Shown: positions 1 to 9,033 of the stretch, in pieces
Position numbering within the stretch: the first letter of the stretch is position 1
Layout: each line of letters opens with the position of its first letter
From: an uncultured Pelagibacteraceae bacterium
GTDB taxonomy: Bacteria > Pseudomonadota > Alphaproteobacteria > Pelagibacterales > Pelagibacteraceae
Direction of reading: 5' to 3'
Length of the DNA: 46,094 nt
Assembly: GCA_902629285.1 (NCBI GenBank)
Contig: CACOQN010000012.1
Span: 1-46,094, forward strand
Notes under the pieces: model-generated
Databases searched by the model: none
What the model was told of the DNA's origin: nothing
Seen by the model: the letters and a program-made list of their open reading frames with translations, nothing else
Program-made: the position numbers and the translations under genes

Positions 1-2
1 TA

Positions 3-28
3 GAACATTGTTTGTACGATATTTGTTC
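3..28 (+). promoter_or_regulatory. Putative LexA operator upstream of lexA
   Basis: GAAC at 3-6, GTAC at 14-17 and GTTC at 25-28 are each separated by exactly 7 bases. The alphaproteobacterial LexA box is GTTC-N7-GTTC, so 14-28 (GTAC-N7-GTTC) is a one-mismatch match and 3-17 is the same arrangement on the opposite strand. The site ends two bases before the lexA ATG, as expected for an autoregulatory operator. Binding is inferred. Confidence 0.55.
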
Positions 29-30
29 TT

Positions 31-708
31 ATGCTAACTAAAAAACAAAAAAACCTGCTTTTATTTATCAACAAGAAGTTGAGAAGTTCTGGTGTCTCTC
101 CGTCTTATGAAGAAATGAAACAATCACTTAATTTAAAATCAAAATCAGGTATTCACAGATTAATAAGTGCATTAGAGGAAAGAGGATTTATTAAAAGATT
201 AGCTCACAAAGCAAGAGCACTCGAAGTCGTAAAATTACCAGAAACAGCATCTGCAAATGATATTTATAATAGTTTCTCACCGAGCGTAATTAAAGGTGGT
301 TTAGATGAAGAACAAAAAAATTCAGATGAAATAGAAGTTCCAGTACTCGGAAAAATTGCTGCAGGTACTCCTGTTGAGGCCATTCAAAACGAAGTTTCTA
401 GAATTCCACTACCAAATAATCTAGAAAAAAATGGTGACTATTTTGGCCTAAAAGTTCAAGGCGATTCTATGATTGAAGCAGGAATACATGAGGGTGATAC
501 GGTAATTATTAAAAGAACTGATACTGCTGATAATGGAAAAATTGTAGTTGCTTTAATTGATGAGCATGAAGCAATGTTAAAAAGAATTCGTAAAAAAGGT
601 AAAGTTGTAGCACTTGAAAGTGCTAACAGAAACTATGAAACCAAAATATTTGGCCCAGATAGAGTAAAAGTCCAAGGTGTTTTAGTATCTTTATATAGAA
701 ACTTTTAA
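31..708 (+). CDS. lexA: LexA, SOS-response transcriptional repressor
   Basis: This is the self-cleaving repressor of DNA-damage genes. The N-terminal winged helix-turn-helix (about residues 1-68) carries the family stretch SKSGIHRLISALEERGFI. The peptidase domain shows the Ala111-Gly112 cleavage site in GKIAAGTP, nucleophile Ser146 in QGDSM and general-base Lys184 in AMLKR. The 225-aa length is normal for alphaproteobacterial LexA. The ATG at 31 is the only reasonable start, because an in-frame TAG lies at 1-3 with no alternative start between. gltX follows 22 bp later on the same strand and is probably cotranscribed. Control is probably by the GTTC-type operator touching the start codon. Confidence 0.95.
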   Translation: MLTKKQKNLLLFINKKLRSSGVSPSYEEMKQSLNLKSKSGIHRLISALEERGFIKRLAHKARALEVVKLPETASANDIYNSFSPSVIKGGLDEEQKNSDEIEVPVLGKIAAGTPVEAIQNEVSRIPLPNNLEKNGDYFGLKVQGDSMIEAGIHEGDTVIIKRTDTADNGKIVVALIDEHEAMLKRIRKKGKVVALESANRNYETKIFGPDRVKVQGVLVSLYRNF

Positions 709-730
709 GAAAATAGTCTAAACAACATTA

Positions 731-2128
731 ATGACAAAAGTTGCAACACGTTTTGCACCCTCGCCTACTGGCGCTCTTCATATTGGTGGTGTCCGTACTG
801 CCTTATTTAATTGGCTTTATACAAAAAATCAGAATGGAACTTTTCATTTAAGAATTGAAGATACAGATAAAGAAAGATCTAAAGAGGAGCATAAAATTCA
901 GATTATAAAATCACTTAAATGGATTGGTATAGAACATGATGGAGAAGAGTATATTCAATCAACAAAAATAAATGACCATATTAAAGTAGCAAATGAACTA
1001 TTAAAGAATGGTCACGCTTATAAATGCTATTGCTCAACAGAAGAGATTGAGGAACAAAAGCAAAGAGCTAAACAAAAGAAAATGCCTTATATCTATAATA
1101 GAAAATGGAGAGATGTAGATGAAAAAAACGCTCCTAAAGATGTAGACCCTGTAATTAGGTTTAAAAGCAAAATAGATGGAAATTCTAATTTTATGGATTT
1201 AGTTCAAGGAAATGTTGACATTGAAAGTAATACAATTGAAGATTTTATAATTTTAAGGAACGACGGAACTCCCACATACAATTTATCTGCAACAGTAGAT
1301 GACCATCAAATGGGAATGACACACATTATTAGAGGAGATGATCATAAAATTAATACATTTAAACAAATACAAATTTATTTGGCTATGAGGTGGGTAGTAC
1401 CACAATTCGCTCATATCCCATTAATTCACACATTAGAGGGAAAAAAGCTTTCAAAAAGAGATAATGCTTCCACTTTAGATGATTATTCGAAAATTGGAAT
1501 AATTCCTGAGGCTTTGAGAAATTACCTTTTAAGACTTGGCTGGTCATATCAGGATAAAGAGATTTTTACATTGGATGAAAGTATTAAATATTTTAATTTA
1601 GAAGGTATTGGAAAGTCCCCATCTAAGTTAGATATAAGTAGAATACTATCAATTAATGAACACTATATTAAAACAATTGATGAAAATGATCTTTTTCAAA
1701 ATCTTGTTGAATATTGCAAAATCTATAAAGAAAAAATTAATGAAGAAAAAGAAACGAAAGTTAAATACTCATTGTCATTTTTAAAAAATAAGGCAAAAAC
1801 CTTAGAAGATATTTATAATAACGCAAAATTTATCATTTTTGACAAGGTTGATTTTAACAAAGAAGATTTAAAATTAATTGATGATAAAGCCAAAAAAATT
1901 ATTTCAGAATTTAGAAAAGAATTATCATCAATATCAAATGTCAACAGAGAAAACTTAGAACCCCTTGTAAATAATTTAATAAAAACTAATGAAACAAATT
2001 TTAGAGGAGTTGGTCAGCCTTTACGTATAGCCTTAACAGGATCAAAATTTGGTCCTGGTTTATATGATATAGTTATATCCTTAGGTAAATCGGAAGTTTT
2101 AGAGAGATTATCTAAGATAATTTCTTAA
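731..2128 (+). CDS. gltX: Glutamyl-tRNA synthetase (GluRS)
   Basis: This class I synthetase charges tRNA-Glu with glutamate in the cytoplasm; in bacteria without GlnRS it also makes Glu-tRNA-Gln for GatCAB amidation. The ATP-binding HIGH signature appears as HIGG at residues 17-20 within FAPSPTGALHIGG, and the KMSKS loop appears as KLSKRD near residue 238. The length of 465 aa is typical. It lies 22 bp after lexA. Its 3' end overlaps the convergent lpxB by 21 bp. Many alphaproteobacteria have two gltX paralogues, so a second copy may exist elsewhere. Confidence 0.95.
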   Translation: MTKVATRFAPSPTGALHIGGVRTALFNWLYTKNQNGTFHLRIEDTDKERSKEEHKIQIIKSLKWIGIEHDGEEYIQSTKINDHIKVANELLKNGHAYKCYCSTEEIEEQKQRAKQKKMPYIYNRKWRDVDEKNAPKDVDPVIRFKSKIDGNSNFMDLVQGNVDIESNTIEDFIILRNDGTPTYNLSATVDDHQMGMTHIIRGDDHKINTFKQIQIYLAMRWVVPQFAHIPLIHTLEGKKLSKRDNASTLDDYSKIGIIPEALRNYLLRLGWSYQDKEIFTLDESIKYFNLEGIGKSPSKLDISRILSINEHYIKTIDENDLFQNLVEYCKIYKEKINEEKETKVKYSLSFLKNKAKTLEDIYNNAKFIIFDKVDFNKEDLKLIDDKAKKIISEFRKELSSISNVNRENLEPLVNNLIKTNETNFRGVGQPLRIALTGSKFGPGLYDIVISLGKSEVLERLSKIIS

Positions 2129-3238
2129 AACCAAACTAGCTTCCTCTGAAGACGAAGTTTTAGACTTAATTCCTTCTAAAGTTTTCGAACAATCTATTAA
2201 TTGTTTTTGAATAAGACTGGGATTTTTTAACATATAAATTACAGATTTATAAATTTCATCTGCATTGCATTCTTTCTGTAATAATTCAGGGATAACCTCT
2301 CGATTATTAATTATATTTATAATGTTTGCAAATTTTACATTAACCAGCATTTTAAAAATCATGAAATTCACTAAGCTTAATTTATAAATAATAATAGAAG
2401 GAACTTTTAAATTTGAAACTTGTAAAGAAACAGTTCCTGATTTACAAACAGCAAATACTGAATTAGACAAAACTTGTTCTTTAATATATTCATCAGAAAT
2501 AACCTCGATATTTTTGATTTTAATTTCGTTAACTTTATTATTAATATAATTTACATTCTCTTCATTAGTGTGAATAAAATAATCATAATTCTGATTATTA
2601 GTGTTCATTTTTTTTATAAAATTAAAAAGAATTGGTAAAAGAACTTCTATCTCGGATTTTCTACTTCCAGGAAAGATTGAGATCACATCTTTATATTTTG
2701 TCATGACATTATCTAATTTTGTAATACTGTCTTTTTTTTCAATTAAAGGATGTCCCACAAAGGTGTTCTTAACATTTTCTTCATCAAAATATTTTTTTTC
2801 AAAATCAAATAATAACAGTATGTGATCTATAAAATTTTTAATTTTTTTAACTCTATTTTTTCTCCATACCCATACTTGAGGAGCTACATAATGAATAGTT
2901 TTTATATTTGAATTAATTTTTTTTACTCTCTCGGCAACCCTTAAAGTAAAATCAGGACTATCCACACTAAATAGTATGTCAGGATTAAATTTAATTATTT
3001 CATCAACAGTTTTATTAATTTTTGATTTTATTTTAAAAATGTTAAGTAAAACAGCCGTAAAACCAAGGTATGTGATTTCTTTTAAATCAAAAATTGAACT
3101 TATTCCCAATTTTTTTAAATGAGAACCGCCAACTGCTAAATATTCAATATCAGGATTTTCTAATTTTAATTTTGATATAACCATTGATGCAAGTTTGTCC
3201 CCTGAGGGTTCTCCAGTTAAAATAAAAATTCTTTTCAT
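2108..3238 (-). CDS. lpxB: Lipid-A-disaccharide synthase
   Basis: LpxB condenses UDP-2,3-diacylglucosamine with lipid X to form the lipid A disaccharide on the inner face of the inner membrane. The N-terminal glycosyltransferase-B fold has the family signature TGEPSGDKLA, followed by AVGG and the YVAPQVWVWRKNR segment; SIFPGSRKSEI opens the second half. The 376-aa length is typical. It overlaps lpxI by 4 bp, which suggests translational coupling, and is the last gene of the long minus-strand envelope operon. The final 21 bp overlap the end of gltX on the other strand. Confidence 0.95.
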   Translation of the reverse strand: MKRIFILTGEPSGDKLASMVISKLKLENPDIEYLAVGGSHLKKLGISSIFDLKEITYLGFTAVLLNIFKIKSKINKTVDEIIKFNPDILFSVDSPDFTLRVAERVKKINSNIKTIHYVAPQVWVWRKNRVKKIKNFIDHILLLFDFEKKYFDEENVKNTFVGHPLIEKKDSITKLDNVMTKYKDVISIFPGSRKSEIEVLLPILFNFIKKMNTNNQNYDYFIHTNEENVNYINNKVNEIKIKNIEVISDEYIKEQVLSNSVFAVCKSGTVSLQVSNLKVPSIIIYKLSLVNFMIFKMLVNVKFANIINIINNREVIPELLQKECNADEIYKSVIYMLKNPSLIQKQLIDCSKTLEGIKSKTSSSEEASLVLRNYLR

Positions 3239-4020
3239 ATAATATTGATAAAAATTTTATGCTTATTTGCATAAGCAATTGCCTTTTTTTTATCCAAAAA
3301 AATATTTCTTTTAGACTTTAAAACAACACCTTTTAAACCAAATTTTTTGATATCTTTAAAAGTTTGAAGACCAATTGTTGGTAAATCTATTCTCAAGTCT
3401 TGTTTTCTTTTTGGTAATTTAATCAATATTCCGTCTGACTTTGAATTCAACTTAGAAAGCATTTTTTTTGTACCTTCTCTACCTTCTTTAGCTATAATTT
3501 TACCATTTTTAACTACTATTGCTTGAATATGATCTAAATTATTTAATTTGTTAAAATAAATTTCACCATTTTTAATAGAGATGTAATCTTGTTTTGATGG
3601 TTTTATTTTAGAATAATTACCTTTCTTTAATGAAAGTTCTTGATTAAAAAATATAGAACTAATTACTTTAACTCCCTCTTTTGCTAAAATTTTGATTATA
3701 GTTTTAATTATAGCTGCATCACCTATTTTTGCTGATTTAATTACACTTGGCATATAATATATACCTTTTAAATCTAATCTTAAGGATGAAAATTTTGGTT
3801 TGGCAATTTTACCTGCAAATAAAACTTTTTTAGAATTTTTTTCCTTAATTAAATTTATTATTTCACCAAATTTTCCAATACTTATTCTATACGAATTTTT
3901 GTCTTTTTTGAATTTATTGTTTTTCGAAAAATCAATAATAAAATATTTCTTATTAATTTTTTTAATTTTTTTTAGGACAACTTCTGAAAAATCTGTATCA
4001 CCTAAAAATAATCCAATCAT
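3235..4020 (-). CDS. lpxI: UDP-2,3-diacylglucosamine pyrophosphatase LpxI
   Basis: LpxI (DUF1009 family) hydrolyses UDP-2,3-diacylglucosamine to lipid X and UMP, the step before LpxB. It replaces the unrelated LpxH in alphaproteobacteria. The protein starts MIGLFLGDTDFSEVVL and contains the conserved KVLFAGKIAKPKF, KIGDAAIIK and LRIDLPTIGLQT segments in the usual order. At 261 aa it is slightly short for the family but complete. It sits between lpxA (1 bp gap) and lpxB (4 bp overlap), the normal alphaproteobacterial position. Confidence 0.92.
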   Translation of the reverse strand: MIGLFLGDTDFSEVVLKKIKKINKKYFIIDFSKNNKFKKDKNSYRISIGKFGEIINLIKEKNSKKVLFAGKIAKPKFSSLRLDLKGIYYMPSVIKSAKIGDAAIIKTIIKILAKEGVKVISSIFFNQELSLKKGNYSKIKPSKQDYISIKNGEIYFNKLNNLDHIQAIVVKNGKIIAKEGREGTKKMLSKLNSKSDGILIKLPKRKQDLRIDLPTIGLQTFKDIKKFGLKGVVLKSKRNIFLDKKKAIAYANKHKIFINII

Positions 4021-4021
4021 C

Positions 4022-4804
4022 TTACTTTGAAAAAGGTGTGCAAATTGGTCTTTTCTTATCCTTTTCTATAAAATTTATTACCTCTGAAACTAACTCGTTC
4101 TTTCTAAACTCGTTTGATAAATTGCTTAGATTTTCAGTTAAATTTTCATTTTTAAATATATGTTTATAGGCTTCACTAAGATTCATTATTTCTTTATTAG
4201 AAATATTTTTTCTTCTTAAACCTATTAAATTAAGTCCTTGCAGTATACTTCTGTTTCCAAGCGCTATGCCGTAAGGTATTACGTCTCTGACCACTCCACA
4301 CATCCCACCGATCATTGCTGATTTTCCAACTCTAGTGAATTGTTGTACCGCTGAATTACCACCTATAATAACATTATCGTCAATATGAGCATGTCCACCT
4401 AACGGTACATTATTTGCTAAAATCACATTATCACCAACAAAACAGTCATGCGCAATATGAGCTGAAACCATAAATAAACAATTATTACCTACCTTGGTTA
4501 AACCACCTCCTCCCTTAGTACCTGGATTAATAGTAACATACTCTCTTATTTTATTATTATTACCAATTTCTAATCTAGTTTCCTCACCTTTAAATTTTAA
4601 ATCTTGTGGGTCATTACCTACAGATGCGAATGGGAATATTTTATTATTTGATCCAATTTTTGTTCTTCCAGTAATACTGACATGTGATTGAATCTCTGTA
4701 TTTTCTCCAATTTCTACATGAGGTCCTATAACTGAATATGGTCCTATTTTAACATTGGTTGATATGTTTGATTTAGTATCTATTATTGCTGTTTTATGTA
4801 TCAT
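4022..4804 (-). CDS. lpxA: UDP-N-acetylglucosamine O-acyltransferase LpxA
   Basis: LpxA transfers a 3-hydroxyacyl chain from acyl carrier protein to UDP-GlcNAc, the first step of lipid A synthesis. The protein is a left-handed beta-helix of hexapeptide repeats (IGPYSVIGPHVEIGENTEI and on) followed by a helical C-terminus. The catalytic region HIAHDCFVGDNV is present, with His119 and Asp120 matching the E. coli His125/Asp126 pair. The length of 260 aa is typical. The start overlaps the lpxD stop by 4 bp. Confidence 0.95.
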   Translation of the reverse strand: MIHKTAIIDTKSNISTNVKIGPYSVIGPHVEIGENTEIQSHVSITGRTKIGSNNKIFPFASVGNDPQDLKFKGEETRLEIGNNNKIREYVTINPGTKGGGGLTKVGNNCLFMVSAHIAHDCFVGDNVILANNVPLGGHAHIDDNVIIGGNSAVQQFTRVGKSAMIGGMCGVVRDVIPYGIALGNRSILQGLNLIGLRRKNISNKEIMNLSEAYKHIFKNENLTENLSNLSNEFRKNELVSEVINFIEKDKKRPICTPFSK

Positions 4805-5778
4805 CTATTATCTCTTAAAAAATCTCTAATATTTTTGGCTGGGTAACCCATTACTTTTGAATTATCTGGAATATCTTTGATAACACCAGAACCACCACCT
4901 ATTTCTACATTATTACCTATTTTAAGATGTCCTGAAATTCCAGCTTGACCACCAATTTTTACATTATTTCCAATGGTAGAACTTCCTGCTATTCCTACCT
5001 GACCAGCTATAATTGAGTTTTCCCCAATTTTTACATTATGAGCCACATGAATTTGATTATCTAAAAAAGTATTTTTACCAATTATAGTATTAGACATTGA
5101 TCCTCTGTCTATTGTTGACCCACATCCTATTTCACAGTTTTCCTCAAGTAAAACAATTCCAATATGGGGATACCTTAAATTTTTATCTTTAATAGGAAAA
5201 AAACCAAAACCATGTTTACCAATATTACAATTATCTAATATCCTTACACTATTTCTTATTAAGGTGTTTCTTATGATATTATTTGAACCAATAGAACAAT
5301 TATTTCCAACAACTACGTTTTTTTCTATAATTGTGTTATGTCCAATTTTACAATTCTCACCAATTGAAACATTTTTTCCAATTAAAACATTTTTTCCAAA
5401 ACTTACTTTATTTTTAAATTCAGTATCATTAATAGATATTACTGACTCATCAAAATTATCATTCACTGACTCTGGATAAAATATAGATGTAATTTTTGAT
5501 GTAGATAATAAAACATTGTCGACAATTAAAGCTTCACAGGTTTTAGGTAAATCAATTTTTAAGGATTCTGTAGTTAGACAAAAAGATGCTTTAGTTTTTT
5601 TTGCGTCATCTTTATATTTTTTTGAGTGATAAAATGTTATGTTACCTTTGTTTGATGATACAAGATCTTTAATATCAGAAATTTCTTGATTTTGATTTAT
5701 CTTAATATTTAATTTTAGAAATTTAATTATATCATTAATTTTTAGAGGACCTTGATTTTTAAAAAAAGGATTTAACAT
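4801..5778 (-). CDS. lpxD: UDP-3-O-(3-hydroxyacyl)glucosamine N-acyltransferase LpxD
   Basis: LpxD adds the N-linked 3-hydroxyacyl chain in the third step of lipid A synthesis. An N-terminal uridine-binding domain (about residues 1-105) precedes a hexapeptide-repeat beta-helix; the catalytic His is in NQIHVAHNV, near residue 247. I place the start at the ATG at 5778 (325 aa, MLNPFFKNQG). A TTG at 5793 would add five residues, but no ribosome-binding site favours it. fabZ lies upstream across a gap of about 50 bp. The order fabZ-lpxD is reversed relative to the usual lpxD-fabZ-lpxA arrangement. Confidence 0.93.
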   Translation of the reverse strand: MLNPFFKNQGPLKINDIIKFLKLNIKINQNQEISDIKDLVSSNKGNITFYHSKKYKDDAKKTKASFCLTTESLKIDLPKTCEALIVDNVLLSTSKITSIFYPESVNDNFDESVISINDTEFKNKVSFGKNVLIGKNVSIGENCKIGHNTIIEKNVVVGNNCSIGSNNIIRNTLIRNSVRILDNCNIGKHGFGFFPIKDKNLRYPHIGIVLLEENCEIGCGSTIDRGSMSNTIIGKNTFLDNQIHVAHNVKIGENSIIAGQVGIAGSSTIGNNVKIGGQAGISGHLKIGNNVEIGGGSGVIKDIPDNSKVMGYPAKNIRDFLRDNR

Positions 5779-5829
5779 AGTTGCTTTTACCAAAGCAAAC
5801 TAATAATGGTTATCAATAATTATTGCTAT

Positions 5830-6276
5830 TTATTTCCTGTCAACAATCGTTGCTGACCACACAGCATCAGCCATTTTTTTGTCATTAACAAATGCTTCAC
5901 CTTTATATTTCCAAACTCTACCATGTGATCTTATAGCTTCAATCTTTAAAATTAAATCACAATCTGGTATAACTGGATTTCTAAATCTCGCTTTCTCAAC
6001 ACCCATTAAAAACACTAATTTATTTTCATAAGTAGATTTATCTATTCCATCAGCAGTGAGTGCAGCTGCAGCTTGGCCAAATGACTCTACTATCAAAACA
6101 CCTGGCATAACAGGGCTTCCAGGAAAATGACCTTGTACAAAAAAGCTATCCTTTCTTACCTTTACTAAAGCAGTTGCAGAGGAAAGTTTTTTAATATCAA
6201 ATAACTCATCTATTAGTAACATTGGCTCTCTATGTGGAAGCAAATCTCTTATTTGATTTTTATTTAGTTTATCCAT
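5830..6276 (-). CDS. fabZ: 3-hydroxyacyl-[ACP] dehydratase FabZ
   Basis: FabZ dehydrates 3-hydroxyacyl-ACP to trans-2-enoyl-ACP in fatty acid elongation and competes with LpxA/LpxD for the same substrates. It is a single hotdog-fold domain of 148 aa with LPHREPMLLIDE at the N-terminus and the active-site stretch GHFPGSPVMPGVLIVE, where His50 and Glu64 are catalytic. It overlaps the skp stop by 8 bp. Its position between skp and lpxD, rather than between lpxD and lpxA, is unusual. Confidence 0.95.
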   Translation of the reverse strand: MDKLNKNQIRDLLPHREPMLLIDELFDIKKLSSATALVKVRKDSFFVQGHFPGSPVMPGVLIVESFGQAAAALTADGIDKSTYENKLVFLMGVEKARFRNPVIPDCDLILKIEAIRSHGRVWKYKGEAFVNDKKMADAVWSATIVDRK

Positions 6277-6787
6277 TATTTAAATTTTTATTTATTAATT
6301 CGATAATATCATCTGTAATATTTATACTACTACTTCCTATAAAAATTTGTTTTTTTTCTAGCAAGATATCAATTGAATTATTTTTCATATATTCTTTTAT
6401 ATATGGGTTTATTTTTTTGAGGAAATTATCTAATTTTGTTTCTTTTAACAACTTAAATTCATTTAAAAATTTATTTTTTTCAGATCTAAATTTTTCTATT
6501 TCTTGATTAAAATTTAAAATATCTTTCTCAAGTTGTTCCTTTGAGGAAATATTTTTGGTTTTATTTATATCATCTTTTTTCTTCTTAAGAATTTGTTCTT
6601 TTTGGTTTAACGTTTTTATATTTTTATTATTTACCTGGTCTAATTCATTAATAATTATTTTTCCAAGATTTGAATTATTAAGAACATAATCTATATCAAT
6701 AAATGCAATTTTTTCAGATGAAATTGAAAATGTTATGCTTGAAAAAAAGAAAATAAAAATAAAAAAAAACTTTTTTATAAAATACAT
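6269..6787 (-). CDS. skp: Periplasmic chaperone Skp/OmpH
   Basis: Skp binds unfolded outer-membrane proteins in the periplasm and delivers them to the BAM complex. A signal peptide occupies about residues 1-23 (a lysine pair, then a Phe/Ile-rich core, then SISS). The mature start EKIAFIDIDYVLNNS resembles the OmpH-family beta-strand and is followed by a long charged coiled-coil (about residues 45-140). The 172-aa length fits. It starts 1 bp into the bamA stop, which is the family's usual neighbour. Divergence is high, so the call rests on architecture and context. Confidence 0.85.
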   Translation of the reverse strand: MYFIKKFFFIFIFFFSSITFSISSEKIAFIDIDYVLNNSNLGKIIINELDQVNNKNIKTLNQKEQILKKKKDDINKTKNISSKEQLEKDILNFNQEIEKFRSEKNKFLNEFKLLKETKLDNFLKKINPYIKEYMKNNSIDILLEKKQIFIGSSSINITDDIIELINKNLNNG

Positions 6788-9033
6788 TAAAAAGTTGTAC
6801 CTAGATTAAATCTAAAAGTTTCTGTTTTATCTGTAGACCCCTTTGAAATAGGCTGGGCGAATGAAAAACTTAGAGGTCCAACGGGTGTAAACCAATCTAC
6901 ACCTATACCAATAGAACTTCTAATATCACTCGACTCTTCAAGAGACTCATCATCAACACCCCATAAATTCGCTACATCTAAAAAAGTACCTACATCAATA
7001 TTTTGTGAATTTGGCAATACTTGAGGTAATGTAGATGATAAATTGATAATAGCATAATAATTACCACCAACATAATCTGATCCATCCTTTGGTCCTACCT
7101 TACCTCTAACAAAACCACGTAATTTTTTTGAAGGAATATATAATCTTTCGGATAGTTTTACATCGTCTCCAGTAATGGAATTTGCTGAACTTAAAGATAA
7201 AGAAATTGACGAAATATTATTTTCATATAACTCAGAAAAAAATTTATAATTGTAGTAGTTGGTTAGAGTATTGTTATCACTTAACAAGGGTATATCTATT
7301 GAATAAAAGCTTCTAAAACCATCAGTTGTTTTATATCTTTGATTTCTTTTATCATAATCAAAATTTAATTTGGTATACGTATCAAAATAATTTCCTTCTT
7401 GTTTTTTTTGACGTGTTGAGGCTGTACTATCAGTTTCTATATCCTCAATGAAAGATGATAACTGCAACCCAAGTCTGAAATCTTCTAAATATTCAAAATC
7501 TGTTCCAACCAAAGTTCCAATTTTTTTAGATTTGTAACCAAACGCTGCAAGTTTGTCAGTTTCATTTGCCTGAATACCAAATCTAATAGATTTATCTGTA
7601 TTATTAAAATTTGGGTTACTAATGTCAAAATTTCCCTCAATTTTATCAGAACCAACTGATAAATTTGTTTCAAGACCTATTCCTTTTCCTAAATAATTAT
7701 TTTCTTTTACCCCAAATTCAAATACTTCTCCAGAAGTACCAAAGCCAGCTCCAGCCATGATTTCTCCAGTTGGTTTTTCCTCAACAATTATGTTAATTAC
7801 TTTTGATTTTTCATTCTTACCTTCAATTATTTCAGTATCTACATTATTAAAAAAATTTAATGACTTAATTCTATTTATAGTTTTTTTCGTTAAAATATCG
7901 TTAAATGGATCTCCTTCATCTATATAAAATTGATTTCTAATAACACTTTCTCTTGTAATATTATTTCCAAAAATATTTATTTTTTCTACAATAAATTTTT
8001 CTGTATCCTCAAGCTTAAAAGTAAGATTAATTTTGTTATCAATAATATTTTCAATCACATTTACTTTTGTAGACTCATATTGTTCACTTATTGAGATTTT
8101 GTCAATTTCATTAATAATATTTTCTACAGAATTAATAGAATACGGTTGATTTTTTAATTCAGTGAAAACATTCTTTAAACCTTCAAAATTTTTATTATCA
8201 AAATCATTCGGTAGCTCTATATTAAGTTTGTCGAAGAAAAATTTTTCTTTTGCATCAATATTGAATATTAATTCAAAACTCTGATCGTCTAATAATTTTG
8301 CGAATGAAGAACTTATCACTACATCATAATATCCTTTATTTAAATAAAAATTTCTCAATAATCTCTTATCAAACTTTATTAAATTTTCATTTAAATATTT
8401 TTTACCTGAGATTATTTTCCAAAATTTATACTCCTCACTAACTATTAAACTTCGTAATTTACCATCTTTAAATTTTTTATTTCCTATAAATGAAATTTTT
8501 TTGATTTTTGCCTTTTTACCAAGATTTATGTTAAAGACTAAATCAACCTTATTATTACCAATATCATTTAGTTCGATTTCAATATTAGAAAAATAATAGC
8601 CTGAATTTTTTAAGGATGATTTCATTGTTGCTTTATCCTCTATTAACAAAATCTCGTTATAAGATGATCTTGGTTTAAGTTTCAAATTTTTTGTTATTTC
8701 TTCTTTTAACGTATTCGATTTAATTCCTTTATAAGAAATATTTTCAATAATTGGATTTTCTTCAACAAAAATTTTTAAAACTTTATTATTAATACTTATA
8801 GCTACATTTTCAAAAAAATTAGTATTGTAAAGGTTTTTTAATATATAATTTAAATCATTTTCACTTAAATCATCTCCTAATTTTGTTTTTGAAAACATTA
8901 TGATTGTTTCATCAGCTATCCTTTCATTACCATCAATATCAATTTCATTAATTATTTCTGCATTTGAACTCATACATGTAATTTTTAATATGATTGCAAT
9001 TAATGAGAGAAATTTAGTGTATTTATTTAACAT
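6787..9033 (-). CDS. bamA: Outer membrane protein assembly factor BamA
   Basis: BamA is the Omp85 protein that inserts beta-barrel proteins into the outer membrane. It has a signal peptide (about residues 1-25, ending SSNA), POTRA repeats (about residues 26-420) and a C-terminal 16-strand barrel beginning near GEIMAGAGFGTSGEVFEF and ending in Phe. The lid-loop L6 motif, usually VRGF, is LRGF here (KKLRGFVRG). The 748-aa length is typical. It overlaps the end of dxr by 11 bp; rseP, which often lies between dxr and bamA, is absent. Confidence 0.95.
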   Translation of the reverse strand: MLNKYTKFLSLIAIILKITCMSSNAEIINEIDIDGNERIADETIIMFSKTKLGDDLSENDLNYILKNLYNTNFFENVAISINNKVLKIFVEENPIIENISYKGIKSNTLKEEITKNLKLKPRSSYNEILLIEDKATMKSSLKNSGYYFSNIEIELNDIGNNKVDLVFNINLGKKAKIKKISFIGNKKFKDGKLRSLIVSEEYKFWKIISGKKYLNENLIKFDKRLLRNFYLNKGYYDVVISSSFAKLLDDQSFELIFNIDAKEKFFFDKLNIELPNDFDNKNFEGLKNVFTELKNQPYSINSVENIINEIDKISISEQYESTKVNVIENIIDNKINLTFKLEDTEKFIVEKINIFGNNITRESVIRNQFYIDEGDPFNDILTKKTINRIKSLNFFNNVDTEIIEGKNEKSKVINIIVEEKPTGEIMAGAGFGTSGEVFEFGVKENNYLGKGIGLETNLSVGSDKIEGNFDISNPNFNNTDKSIRFGIQANETDKLAAFGYKSKKIGTLVGTDFEYLEDFRLGLQLSSFIEDIETDSTASTRQKKQEGNYFDTYTKLNFDYDKRNQRYKTTDGFRSFYSIDIPLLSDNNTLTNYYNYKFFSELYENNISSISLSLSSANSITGDDVKLSERLYIPSKKLRGFVRGKVGPKDGSDYVGGNYYAIINLSSTLPQVLPNSQNIDVGTFLDVANLWGVDDESLEESSDIRSSIGIGVDWFTPVGPLSFSFAQPISKGSTDKTETFRFNLGTTF

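Noticed and set aside
5779..5793. TTG start adding five residues to LpxD
   Set aside because: No ribosome-binding site supports it and the downstream ATG gives a normal protein.
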